In this document: positions 45,805-54,646 of the stretch, one piece after another
How the letters are laid out: the number at the start of each line of letters is the position of its first letter
Numbering within the stretch: the first letter of the stretch is position 1
Origin: Roseibium sp. TrichSKD4
Lineage (GTDB): Bacteria > Pseudomonadota > Alphaproteobacteria > Rhizobiales > Stappiaceae
DNA length: 64,000 nucleotides
NCBI RefSeq assembly: GCF_000148725.1
Contig: NZ_GL476315.1
Coordinates: 62,001-126,000 of the forward strand
Direction of reading: 5' to 3'
The notes under the pieces: generated by a model
Seen by the model: only the letters and a program-made list of their open reading frames with translations
The model's database searches: none
What the model was told of the DNA's origin: nothing
Position numbers and translations under genes: made by a program

Positions 45805-47607
45805 TCAGGCGTTCTCCGCTTCCGGCAGCCCTGCATTAAACTGCAGTCGCGCCAATTTGGCATATAGCCCGTTCTGGGCGCTGAGTTCTACGTGTGTGCC
45901 GGTTTCAACGATCTTGCCGCCGTCCATGACAATGATACGGTCTGCTTTCAGCACTGTTGCTAGTCTGTGGGCGATCACCAGTGTGGTGCGATCTTCCATC
46001 AAACGGTCCAGTGCTTTCTGAACGAGGCTTTCACTTTCAGCATCAAGCGCGCTGGTTGCTTCATCGAGCAGCAAAATAGGCGCATTCTTGAGGATGGCAC
46101 GGGCTATAGAAATACGCTGGCGCTGCCCGCCAGACAGGGTGACGCCGCGCTCCCCGACAAGTGTGTCAAAGCCATCTTGAAGTTTTTCAATGAATTGCAG
46201 TGCAAGGGCTGCTTCAGCTGCAGACTGGATTTCATCGCGTGTTGCTTCCGGGCGCCCAAAGGCAATGTTCTCGGCAATACTTGCGCCAAAGATGGCCGTA
46301 TCCTGAGGAACAAGCGCGATTTGTGCGCGCAAGTCCCGCGGGTCGAGCTCACGAATGTCTCTTCCATCGACACTTATGTGGCCTGATGTGGGGTCATAAA
46401 ACCGCATCAATAAATGGAAGAGGGTCGATTTGCCTGCACCTGAAGGCCCAACCACGGCGATTGTTTCACCCGGAGTGATGTCGAGAGTGATCTCATCAAG
46501 AATTTGGAGTTTTTCTGCGGCCTGATAGGCAAACCCAATCTGATTGAAGCTGATCGCGCCGGTTGTTCGGTCCGGCAAATGCTGCGGATTTGCGGGTGCT
46601 GTAATGTCTGGCTGAACTTCCAGAAGGTCGCTCAAGCGTTCCGCTGCACCAGCTGCTTGCGACAGTTCCCCCCATACCTCTGACAGGCTGGCAAGTGCCC
46701 CGGCTGCCAGAATGGAATAGAGTAGGAACTGACTGAGTTCTCCGCCGGTCATGCGGCCATCAAAAACATCATTGGCCCCGATCCACAGAACGGCAACGAT
46801 GCTGGAGCCGATAATCACGATTGCAAAGGCTGTTAGCGCCGCTCTGGAAGCTGTTGCACGGCGGGCGGCAGAAAAGGCTGATTTAACCGCGCCATGGAAC
46901 CGAGACGCAGCTTGTGCCTCATTGGTAAAGGCTTGAAGAGTGCGCACAGCGCCCAGCATCTCATTCGCATAGGCGGAGGCGTCGGCAAGTGTGTCCTGCG
47001 CGTGGCGAGAGCGGCGGCGGACGGATCGGCCAAAGACGATCAAGGGCACAATGATCACTGGGATGGCGGCGAGCACAATTAACGAAAGTCGCGGGCTTGT
47101 GAACACCATCATCACCACAGCGCCAATGAACATGACGAAGTTGCGCATCGCCAGCGACGCCGTTGCGCCGAATGCAGATTTGATCTGTGTCGTATCCGCA
47201 GTCAGGCGGGAGAGAATTTCTCCGGAACGGGCTGTGTCATAAAACCCGGGGCTTAGTCGCGTTAAATGGGCAAAAACATCTGCACGTACTTCGGCAACAA
47301 TCCGTTCGCCGATCCACATGACAAGGAAATACCGTGTTGCGCTTGCAACGGCGAGACCGGTTACCACGCCCATCAAGACAAAGAAATAAGCATCAATCAA
47401 CTTTGGATCATCGGCCCCGAAACCGAAATCGATCATGCGCCTGACTGCTGTTGGCAAGATCAGGGTGATAATGGCAGCGGTTACAAGCGCCACAACTGCA
47501 GCGGCTGCCATCGCACGATGTCTGGCCAAGTATGGCAGTAATCGAACCAGCGGGCGGAGAGACTTTTTGTTTTTCGAGGCCGTGTCAGCGGTCATGTTTG
47601 CTTTCAT
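45805..47607 (-). CDS. ABC exporter half-transporter (fused membrane and ATPase domains)
   Basis: A 600-residue MsbA-type half-transporter that works as a dimer. The N-terminal 330 residues carry six transmembrane helices. The nucleotide-binding domain has VVGPSGAGKSTLFHL (Walker A), VTLSGGQRQRISIARA (signature), ILLLDEATSALDAE (Walker B) and IAHRLAT (switch His). A conserved phrase before the ATPase is GEILSRLTADTTQI. Substrates of this type are lipids or hydrophobic compounds; nothing nearby suggests one. ATG 47607 is used and ATG 47595 is close. Confidence 0.92.
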   Translation of the reverse strand: MKANMTADTASKNKKSLRPLVRLLPYLARHRAMAAAAVVALVTAAIITLILPTAVRRMIDFGFGADDPKLIDAYFFVLMGVVTGLAVASATRYFLVMWIGERIVAEVRADVFAHLTRLSPGFYDTARSGEILSRLTADTTQIKSAFGATASLAMRNFVMFIGAVVMMVFTSPRLSLIVLAAIPVIIVPLIVFGRSVRRRSRHAQDTLADASAYANEMLGAVRTLQAFTNEAQAASRFHGAVKSAFSAARRATASRAALTAFAIVIIGSSIVAVLWIGANDVFDGRMTGGELSQFLLYSILAAGALASLSEVWGELSQAAGAAERLSDLLEVQPDITAPANPQHLPDRTTGAISFNQIGFAYQAAEKLQILDEITLDITPGETIAVVGPSGAGKSTLFHLLMRFYDPTSGHISVDGRDIRELDPRDLRAQIALVPQDTAIFGASIAENIAFGRPEATRDEIQSAAEAALALQFIEKLQDGFDTLVGERGVTLSGGQRQRISIARAILKNAPILLLDEATSALDAESESLVQKALDRLMEDRTTLVIAHRLATVLKADRIIVMDGGKIVETGTHVELSAQNGLYAKLARLQFNAGLPEAENA

Positions 47608-47715
47608 ATTCTACGAAATGAAGCCGTTACATACGCCAGCGGATAGAAGTCTGCCAGTCACTCTTATGAACTTGAGGTCATATCGGGCCTTATGACGCAG
47701 TGGGTGGGATTCAAA

Positions 47716-47821
47716 AATATTACGTGGGGGTTGTAATATTAGTTTATTTACGTAGGTGATTTTCCATATTTTTAGGAGTTTGATAACGGTCTGAGCTCAA
47801 TTTCATACGTAATCACACGTA
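47716..47821. promoter_or_regulatory. Inverted repeats between the ABC exporter and chemoreceptor genes
   Basis: AATATTAC (47716-47723) and GTAATATT (47733-47740) are inverted copies. TACGT elements recur at 47721, 47750 and 47807, with ACGTA at the far end. The divergent position suggests a shared operator, but no regulator is known. Confidence 0.35.
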
Positions 47822-47836
47822 TTTTTGGGGTCAGTG

Positions 47837-49835
47837 ATGAGATTCTCTATCAAACAGAAAATGATGGCTGGGTTTGGGGCAGTGCTTGTTCTAACAGCTG
47901 GAATGGCTGGGTACGGCATTTGGAGTTCCTACTCCTCGGCCAGCTCCTTTGCCGATTACCGAACAACAGCCCGGCAAGCGAACTCCCTCAGCGGGATGAC
48001 AGAAGCGATTTTGAAAGCTCGACTGGATGTTATGAAGTTCCGCCTTGGCGGGGATGCCGAACTGCTGTCGAATGTGGACACGCAAATCGCCAGCATTCAA
48101 AGCGGAATTGATCGATACAGAACCTTAGGTGGAGCCAAGGCAGAGGCGGCTGAGAAGATGAGCGCCGCTTACACCAAGGCCGAGGAGTACACATCGGCCT
48201 TCCAAAAGGCCGTTCAACTTCAAGAGCAGCGGCAGCAAGTCGTCAATGAAGTGATGTCGCCTACAGGTACGGATGCACGCAAAAAGCTAAGTGCGATCCT
48301 AACGAGCGCTTATGAAGATGGGGATGCAGATGCCGCCTATTACGCCGGAGAGGCGCTTGCTCGCCTGCTGTTGGCGCGTGTTTATGCAGAAAAATACCTT
48401 CTCGAGAATAGGGCTGAGGACCAGCTCCGGGTCCAAAGTGAGCTTGCCGCGACGAAGGATTGGTTTGCCAAGCTTCAAGGTGAATTGGACCATCCAGAGC
48501 GCGCGCAGCTTGCGGATAGTTTTGCTGCTGATCTGTCGGAATACACGAACGCATTTTCACAGACGGTTTCTTTAATTTCAGAACGAAACACGATCTATTT
48601 TGATGTTTTGGACAAGATTGGCCCTGAAGTTCTAGCCAAGTTTGACGCCGTACAAGACAGTAAGGTGGCAGAACAAGACCGCATAGGCCCTCTGTTGTCG
48701 GCCGCGTTTGCCGATAAGTAAATGATGCTGGCTGCTGTTTCCCTGCTTGTGCTTGCTTTGGGGGGCGGATCGGCTTTTGTCATCGGGAATAGCCTTGCTG
48801 GCGCTATCAACTCGCTTACTGCAGTCATGGGGCGTCTTTCCAAAAATGAGCTTGATGCAGAAATCACGGGTGATGAGCGAACCGATGAGATCGGTGATAT
48901 GGCCAATGCCCTGAAAGTTTTCCAAGCGGGAATGATCGAGGCGCGTGACCTTCGGGCCGCTCAGGCTGAAGAGACGCGTCGCAAGGAATTGAGGCAGCAA
49001 GAGGTCGAGGCTGAGATCCAGAGTTTTGATGCAACGGTTCGCAACATCATGGACACGGTCAATCAATCGTCGACGGAACTGGAGGCTTTGGCGCAGACTT
49101 TAAGTGCGTCGGCGGAAGAAACATCTGTTCAGTCCAGCAATGTCTCCAATGCGTCTGACACAGCATCACATAATGTTCAAACCGTAGCCTTTGCGTCTGA
49201 AGAGTTGGCTTCGTCGATCACTGAAATTTCCAGACAGGTGCAACAATCAGCGGATATGTCGAAGCGCGCGGTTACTGATGCCAATTCAACAACGGAGCGT
49301 GTTCGCGAACTCGCAGACGCAGCCAACAGGATCGGTGAGGTTGTCAGTCTGATTTCCGACATCGCGGCTCAGACCAATTTATTGGCGCTTAATGCAACGA
49401 TCGAGGCAGCTCGGGCTGGCGAGGCTGGTAAAGGATTTGCGGTTGTTGTAAGTGAAGACACTGGCGGAGCAGCCAGCCAAAGCGACTGAAGAGATTGGTC
49501 AGCAGATCGGTGCAATCCAGAGCGAAACCACAGCCAGCGTTGATGCAATCAGCAGTATTCGGGATTTGATAGACGAAATGGAAGCCATCTCGTCTACAAT
49601 CGCTGCAGCTGTCGAGGAGCAGGGGGCTGCGACTGGAGAAATTGCAAACAGTGTGCAAAGTGCTGCGAACAGCTCTACCGAGGTTACACAGAATATTTCG
49701 GGTGTGAGTGAAGCAGCTGGGCAAACTGGAGCCGCCTCAGAGCAGGTTCTTGATGATGCGGGCAATCTTTCTCGCGATGCAACAACTCTTCGGAGCGAAA
49801 TCTCTTCGTTCCTGGAAAAGATGCGTGCTGCCTGA
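47837..49835 (+). pseudogene. Methyl-accepting chemotaxis protein, decayed
   Basis: Three fragments make one chemoreceptor. The first (to 48721) has the first membrane helix and a periplasmic helical sensor domain. It ends at TAA 48719-48721, in frame with the second part, which starts with the second membrane helix, a HAMP domain ([20 protein letters not shown]) and the first half of the signalling hairpin with [29 protein letters not shown] (given in part). At 49451-49457 the frame slips; adding back one copy of the 5-base unit gtgaa would restore [18 protein letters not shown], and the rest then runs to the normal end. Two separate lesions argue for a true pseudogene. Confidence 0.9.
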
Positions 49836-50066
49836 CTTGATCCTGTGCAGGTCATCAGCAAAGCCTCGGGCGGTTCCAACCGTACTCACCGTCCGGGGTC
49901 TTGTTTCTTGAGACTCAGAATCTCCTTGTTTCCCCTTGCGTCCTGAGGTATAGGGCGCTTTCAAGTTTTTAGGTGCTGGTGCCTTGTCGCTGGCGACAAA
50001 AAAGAAGACGCGCCTTTGGCGACCAGCCCCCTTGGGCAAGTCGTGGGGTGTAGGAAAGGAAAAGCC

Positions 50067-50291
50067 ATGAAAGCGGATATCCATCCCGACTACCACACCA
50101 TCAAGGTCGTCATGACTGATGGTACGGAATACACTACTCGCTCCACGTATGGTTCGGAAGGCGACACCCTTCAGCTGGACATTGACCCGACGTCTCACCC
50201 GGCATGGACCGGCGGTGACCGTCAGTTGATGGACCGCGGCGGCCGCGTGTCTCGCTTCAAGAACAAATACGCTGGATTCCTCGGTTCCTAA
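50067..50291 (+). CDS. rpmE: 50S ribosomal protein L31
   Basis: A 74-residue ribosomal protein joining the large and small subunits. [19 protein letters not shown], then [26 protein letters not shown] and [13 protein letters not shown] are the family pattern. The zinc-binding cysteines of one L31 type are absent, so this is the zinc-free kind. AGGAAAGG sits before ATG 50067. A strong terminator follows. Confidence 0.96.
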   Translation: MKADIHPDYHTIKVVMTDGTEYTTRSTYGSEGDTLQLDIDPTSHPAWTGGDRQLMDRGGRVSRFKNKYAGFLGS

Positions 50292-50318
50292 TCGGACCGA
50301 AAATAACACGTTTCTGAA

Positions 50319-50346
50319 AACCCGGCCGTTGCGCCGGGTTTTTTGA
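50319..50346 (+). terminator. Intrinsic terminator after rpmE
   Basis: aacccggc / gccgggtt hairpin followed by TTTTTT. Confidence 0.9.
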
Positions 50347-50376
50347 TTCTGGACAGAATTTTTGCGTCAGAACATG

Positions 50377-50405
50377 CAAAAAGGCCGGGCTGTTTAGCCC
50401 GGCCT
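50377..50405 (-). terminator. Intrinsic terminator of the DUF1465 gene
   Basis: On the minus strand a 10-bp perfect stem aggccgggct / agcccggcct with a four-base loop, followed by a T run. Confidence 0.9.
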
Positions 50406-50431
50406 GTTCAGCGTTAGCTGTGAATCTTTGT

Positions 50432-50977
50432 TTAGCCTGCGTTGCCAAAGGCTGCGTGGAGCTGGCTCAATTGTGATGCGACAGGGTTTTCATGATTGTC
50501 GTTGCTGTCCGCCTCTGCCTGATCTGCAGCACGGTAAAGCATTGCGTCCAGATGCACGATGCGTTCCTGAAGGCGAATGGACCGTTCGATCATGTAACGG
50601 AGTGTCTCAGGCAGATTGTCCCAAGATGGGCCACCAGTTGCGTTGGAGAGTTTGTCCAGACGAACCTTGTTCTTGTCGCTGCTCGCTTGTTCACGGGACA
50701 TTTCGCCCTCGTTGACAGCGCGCTGCAAAAGCAACCAGGAGGCCAGCTGCATCAAACGTGTGGTCAGGCGCATGGATTCGGTTGCGTAGGCCAAAGAAGC
50801 CGGGCGTTCCAGTTGCTTGGCTTCAACTCGACCTTCACCGTCAAGATACATGGCCGTTTCTTCAACCAATGTCATGCCTTCCTGAAAAAGGCTCTGGAAG
50901 TTGTCGGAGTTTGCAAGACGATTGGCAAACTTTACGGGTTTTGGCCCCTCGGTGTAGCTGTGCTTGTCGTCCGTCAT
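50432..50977 (-). CDS. DUF1465 family protein
   Basis: A 181-residue alphaproteobacterial protein of unknown function. FQSLFQEGMTLVEETAMYLDG, then LMQLASWLLLQRAVNEGEMS and LPETLRYMIERSIRLQERI, match DUF1465; it looks wholly helical. The DUF1192 gene and a quinone oxidoreductase gene are close by, a neighbourhood seen in many rhizobia. ATG 50977 gives the family N terminus; a longer frame to 51241 passes through the candidate sRNA terminator and is not credible. Confidence 0.88.
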   Translation of the reverse strand: MTDDKHSYTEGPKPVKFANRLANSDNFQSLFQEGMTLVEETAMYLDGEGRVEAKQLERPASLAYATESMRLTTRLMQLASWLLLQRAVNEGEMSREQASSDKNKVRLDKLSNATGGPSWDNLPETLRYMIERSIRLQERIVHLDAMLYRAADQAEADSNDNHENPVASQLSQLHAAFGNAG

Positions 50978-51162
50978 CTGTTCGATCCGCCTTCTTACTC
51001 GATACCTTTTCTCAGGTCCTGTGATGAGACGGTGTCTCAAATTCGGTTCTTGTGCCACTTTGGGACCTGATGAGAGTTCGACTACAGATATGCAAACCTT
51101 GTGCCATTTATAAGCTTTTCGGTAAGCTGCCTCTCTCCCCCTACAATAAACCTTCATGGCGG

Positions 51163-51266
51163 CAAAAAAAAGAGCCGCGTTACCGCGGCTCGAAGTCTTT
51201 AACAGGGAGGCGTCAAACAGAGTGGACAGGAGCCACTCCAAATCCAGATGACTGGATGACTCTGTT
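51163..51266 (-). ncRNA. Candidate small RNA or structured 3' UTR ending at a strong terminator
   Basis: On the minus strand aacagagt (51259-51266) can pair with actctgtt (51216-51223), enclosing atccag / ctggat (51242-51257) and competing with gagtgg / ccactc (51220-51238). Then comes a CCUCCC stretch, and last a textbook terminator, gagccgcg / cgcggctc with a run of eight T (51163-51191). A TATAAA box is at 51265-51270, but the -35 is weak. It could be a free sRNA or the long 3' UTR of the DUF1192 gene. No family recognised. Confidence 0.5.
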
Positions 51267-51376
51267 TATAATTTGGAAAGATTAATAACTAGTAAACGAC
51301 TAAAATTTTAGGCATTTCGACAACGTCAATTTGAGGTTCTGGAGAGCGTTTTCTAAGTATTTGTACAAATTACAAT

Positions 51377-51574
51377 CTATATTTTAAATACAGCGTCGGC
51401 ATCACTGCGAATTTTACTACGTTTTTGCAATTCGCTTTCGGTTTTCTCAATCTCTGCCCGAAGCTGCTGGATGCGCTCACTTAATTCTTCCTCTGAATGA
51501 CGGCTCAGATCCTCACCCACTTGAGGCGGATTGCCTTTTTTCGCAGTGGGAAGCTCATCATCGAAAATACTCAC
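51377..51574 (-). CDS. DUF1192 small protein
   Basis: A 65-residue protein. MSIFDDELP, then EELSERIQQLRAEIEKTE, matches DUF1192, a short alphaproteobacterial coiled-coil family with no known function. It starts with GTG 51574 after AGGGAG. The gene is divergent from the quinone oxidoreductase gene. Confidence 0.88.
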   Translation of the reverse strand: MSIFDDELPTAKKGNPPQVGEDLSRHSEEELSERIQQLRAEIEKTESELQKRSKIRSDADAVFKI

Positions 51575-51660
51575 GGGTCTTGCTCCCTTGTCTGATTGTC
51601 ATTCGCTCCACAGGTGATTACCACTAACCTTAACGCTTCAAGCAAGATTAGGGAATTGGC

Positions 51661-52662
51661 ATGACAAAACTGCCCAGCACCATGACCGCTATCGCGATTT
51701 CGGAGCCCGGAGGACCGGACGTCCTGAAAGAGGAAATGCGTCCTGTTCCCCAAGCGGGGTCTGGTGAAATTCTCATCAAGGTGGAAGCGGCAGGGGTTAA
51801 TCGTCCCGATGTGTTACAGCGAAAAGGTGCTTATCCGCCGCCAAAAGGTGCCTCGGATCTTCCAGGTCTTGAAGTTTCGGGAACCGTTGTGGCACTCGGT
51901 GAGGGGGCTAGTCAGCATAAATTAGGATCCCAAGTAACAGCGCTTTGCCCGGGCGGCGGGTATGCAGAATACTGCACCGTGCCAGAGCAACATGCGCTGC
52001 CCGTACCGGCAGGACTTTCTATGGTTGAGGCTGCGGCCTTACCAGAAACTTTCTTCACGGTCTGGAGCAATGTATTCGACCGGCTTGGACTGGTTGCTGG
52101 AGAGCGTTTTCTGGTTCATGGTGGGACGTCCGGAATTGGGACAACGGCCATCCAACTGGCGAAAGCGTTTGGGGCAGAGATCTTCACCACCGTTGGGTCT
52201 GACGACAAGGCTGAAGCAGCCAGAGCGCTCGGTGCTGATCATGTGATCAACTATCGCACGGCTGACTTTGTCGATGTCGTGCGTTCCAAGACAGACGGAC
52301 AGGGTGTCCATGCGATCCTTGATATGGTCGGCGGCGATTACGTAATGAAAAACTGGAAAGCGGCGGCTGTAGAAGGGCGGATTTGTCAGATTGCCACGCT
52401 GAACGGTGTTTCAAGCGAGACCAATTTCTCCCTGCTCATGGTCAAGCGCCTCTCTCATACGGGATCGACATTGCGGCCACGCGATAATGCCTTCAAGGCC
52501 TCAATTGCAAATGCGTTGCGGGAGAAAGTGTGGCCATTGATTGAGCAGGGCAAAATTAAGCCGGTCATGGATTGCACCTTTCTCCTTCGGCAGGCATCAG
52601 AAGCGCATAAACGGATGGAAACATCTGAGCATATTGGCAAAATCATGCTGACCGTCGATTAG
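51661..52662 (+). CDS. NAD(P)H quinone oxidoreductase, PIG3/QOR type
   Basis: A 333-residue zinc-free medium-chain dehydrogenase/reductase. GVNRPDVLQRKGAYPPPKGAS is the quinone-oxidoreductase signature (shown in part by sense only), FLVHGGTSGIGTTAIQLAKAF binds NADPH, and DMVGGDYVMKNWKAAA lies in the Rossmann half. It probably reduces quinones by one or two electrons. AGGGA stands before ATG 51661; ATG 51682 is a possible internal start. It is a single gene. Confidence 0.9.
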   Translation: MTKLPSTMTAIAISEPGGPDVLKEEMRPVPQAGSGEILIKVEAAGVNRPDVLQRKGAYPPPKGASDLPGLEVSGTVVALGEGASQHKLGSQVTALCPGGGYAEYCTVPEQHALPVPAGLSMVEAAALPETFFTVWSNVFDRLGLVAGERFLVHGGTSGIGTTAIQLAKAFGAEIFTTVGSDDKAEAARALGADHVINYRTADFVDVVRSKTDGQGVHAILDMVGGDYVMKNWKAAAVEGRICQIATLNGVSSETNFSLLMVKRLSHTGSTLRPRDNAFKASIANALREKVWPLIEQGKIKPVMDCTFLLRQASEAHKRMETSEHIGKIMLTVD

Positions 52663-52807
52663 GCTAGAAAAGCTTCAAAATTTCGCGCTCGTTCATTTGC
52701 CTTTGGCCAATGAAAAGCATATATTCGGGCTAACTCCCGTTCAATTTGGACATTGTATCGTTTTTTCGCCCTGCCAGGCGAGGAAGCCGACGAAAGGAAT
52801 ATGACCG

Positions 52808-53524
52808 ATGGCGAACACGCCGCTGATGCCGAAGGCCACCGCTGTCTGGCTCGTTGACAATACTGCGCTCAGCTTCGATCAGATTGCCAGCTTTTGTAAG
52901 CTTCATCCGCTTGAGGTGAAGGCTATTGCTGATGGTGAAGCTGCTCAGGGCATTAAAGGTCTTGATCCGATTTTGACCGGCCAGCTGTCTCGCGAAGAAG
53001 TTGAGAAAGCGCAGAACGATCCGACCTATCAGCTATCGCTGCAGGGATCGAAGGTCGTTCTTCCTGAGGCAAAGAAAAAGGGGCCGCGTTATACGCCTGT
53101 GTCCCGTCGTCAGGATCGACCGAACGCGATTTTGTGGCTCGTGCGTCATCATCCAGAGCTGAAAGACGCGCAGATCATCCGTCTCGTTGGCACCACCAAG
53201 CCGACGATTGCAGCTATTCGAGACCGGACCCACTGGAATTCTGCAAACCTGACGCCTTCTGATCCGGTAACGCTTGGATTGTGCAGCCAGCTAGAGCTCG
53301 ATATTGAAGTTGAAAAGGCTGCTAAAGACGCTCCAGTCCAGCCGCAGGTCGAGGCACCGGAAACGCTCATGTCTGTCGATGAAAGCACCAGCGAAGAAGC
53401 TCTCGCAGCTGCGTTCAACATCGATACCACGCGGCCGGTCGCTGAACCGGAAGAAGAGATCGATGCAGACGCTGTCTTTGCAAAGTTGAACTCATTGAAG
53501 AATGACGACGACAGCAACAGCTGA
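52808..53524 (+). CDS. DUF1013 protein, predicted transcription-associated regulator
   Basis: A 238-residue protein highly conserved in Alphaproteobacteria. PLMPKATAVWLVDNTALSF, then QIASFCKLHPLEVKAIADGE, is a DNA-binding-like helical region; a second comes at HPELKDAQIIRLVGTTKPTI. The last 60 residues are acidic and probably disordered. Relatives in Caulobacter have been described as essential RNA-polymerase-associated cell-cycle regulators (I recall the name TrcR); this is family knowledge, not shown here. AAAGGA precedes the start. A terminator follows. Confidence 0.9.
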   Translation: MANTPLMPKATAVWLVDNTALSFDQIASFCKLHPLEVKAIADGEAAQGIKGLDPILTGQLSREEVEKAQNDPTYQLSLQGSKVVLPEAKKKGPRYTPVSRRQDRPNAILWLVRHHPELKDAQIIRLVGTTKPTIAAIRDRTHWNSANLTPSDPVTLGLCSQLELDIEVEKAAKDAPVQPQVEAPETLMSVDESTSEEALAAAFNIDTTRPVAEPEEEIDADAVFAKLNSLKNDDDSNS

Positions 53525-53546
53525 GCGCTCGACATAAAATGACAGA

Positions 53547-53581
53547 AGCCGCTGGTGGGTAAGCTGCCAGCGGCTTTTTTA
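53547..53581 (+). terminator. Intrinsic terminator after the DUF1013 gene
   Basis: agccgctgg / ccagcggct hairpin with an eleven-base loop and a T run. Confidence 0.88.
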
Positions 53582-53608
53582 TTTGTGATCCGCGTGTTTA
53601 GATGAGGG

Positions 53609-54643
53609 TTATCGCTCTGTCAGCTTCAATTCGATCCGGCGATTCTTTGCGAGCGCTTCGGGTGTGTCGCCCTCTTCTAGGGGCTGGAACTCACCAAAGC
53701 CTGCAGCTACAAGACGCTTTGGATCAATGCCCTGATCAACCAGATATCGCACAACAGAGATGGCACGGGCCGCGGACAGTTCCCAGTTGTTCCTGAGGCG
53801 CCCTGTTCCCGAAAGGGGACGAGCATCTGTATGTCCATCAACTCGCAAGACCCAGTTGATTTCATCGGGAATTTGGACTGCCAGCTCTTTTATGGCGTCG
53901 GCGAGTTTCTTCAGCTCGACCTGGCCTTCCGGATTGATATCTTCTGAGCCAGAGCCAAACAAGACTTCAGACTGAAACACGAAGCGGTCCCCGACGACGC
54001 GTATATCGGAACGCTGGGAGAGGATCTCGCGGAGCCGACCAAAGAAGTCTGAACGATACCGGGATAATTCCTGGACGCGTTGAACAAGGGCGGCGTTCAG
54101 GCGTTTGCCGAGGCTGGCGATTTTTGCCTGGCTTTGATTTTCCTTTGCCTCTGACGCCTCGAGCGCAGCATTGGCAGCAGCTAATTGGCGGCGCAGCGCT
54201 GATATCTGCTGGTTGAGCAGTTCTACCTGAGCCAGAGCCCGCTGGCTGACCTGCTTTTCATCATCCAGAAGGTTTTCAAGCTGGGCCGCTTTGCCGCCAG
54301 CTGCATCTGCTTCACCAGAGCTGCTCTCCAGCAGGCCGAGCAGGCGGTCCCGCTCCCCAGTGGCATCACTAAGGCTGGCTTGTAGGCCGGTGATGGTGTC
54401 TTCCAGCTCGCGTGCGCCAGCGCGCTCCAAAGCCAAAAGCTGCGTGAGTTCGGAGATCTGAGCGTTCAGGCGATTGAGAACCGTGTCGCGCCCAGACAGC
54501 TGTTGCGACAGGAAAAACTGCGCGAGCATGAAGATGGAAAGCAGGAAGATGATGACCAGCAAGAGTGTGGCCATGGCATCAACAAAACCGGGCCAGTAGT
54601 CCGTGCCTTGATTGCGTCTGCGGGCGCGCAAGCCTCCGGCCAT
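53609..54643 (-). CDS. MotB/OmpA-like motor protein, non-flagellar
   Basis: A 344-residue protein. An N-terminal membrane helix with a likely proton-binding Asp (WPGFVDAMATLLLVIIFLLS) is followed by a coiled coil of about 150 residues and an OmpA-like peptidoglycan-binding domain (VDGHTDARPLSG, NNWELSAARAISVVRYL, AKNRRIELKLTER). This is MotB architecture with an unusually long stalk. It starts 3 bases after the stop of the MotA-like gene. No flagellar genes are near, and the pair is found in many rhizobia, so a cell-envelope task is likelier than swimming. Zorya ZorB has the same plan. Confidence 0.85.
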   Translation of the reverse strand: MAGGLRARRRNQGTDYWPGFVDAMATLLLVIIFLLSIFMLAQFFLSQQLSGRDTVLNRLNAQISELTQLLALERAGARELEDTITGLQASLSDATGERDRLLGLLESSSGEADAAGGKAAQLENLLDDEKQVSQRALAQVELLNQQISALRRQLAAANAALEASEAKENQSQAKIASLGKRLNAALVQRVQELSRYRSDFFGRLREILSQRSDIRVVGDRFVFQSEVLFGSGSEDINPEGQVELKKLADAIKELAVQIPDEINWVLRVDGHTDARPLSGTGRLRNNWELSAARAISVVRYLVDQGIDPKRLVAAGFGEFQPLEEGDTPEALAKNRRIELKLTER

Positions 54644-54646
54644 AGC

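Noticed and set aside
50978-51241. N-terminal extension of the DUF1465 protein to 51241
   Set aside because: It would read through the sRNA terminator hairpin and has no family match; the start at 50977 fits better.
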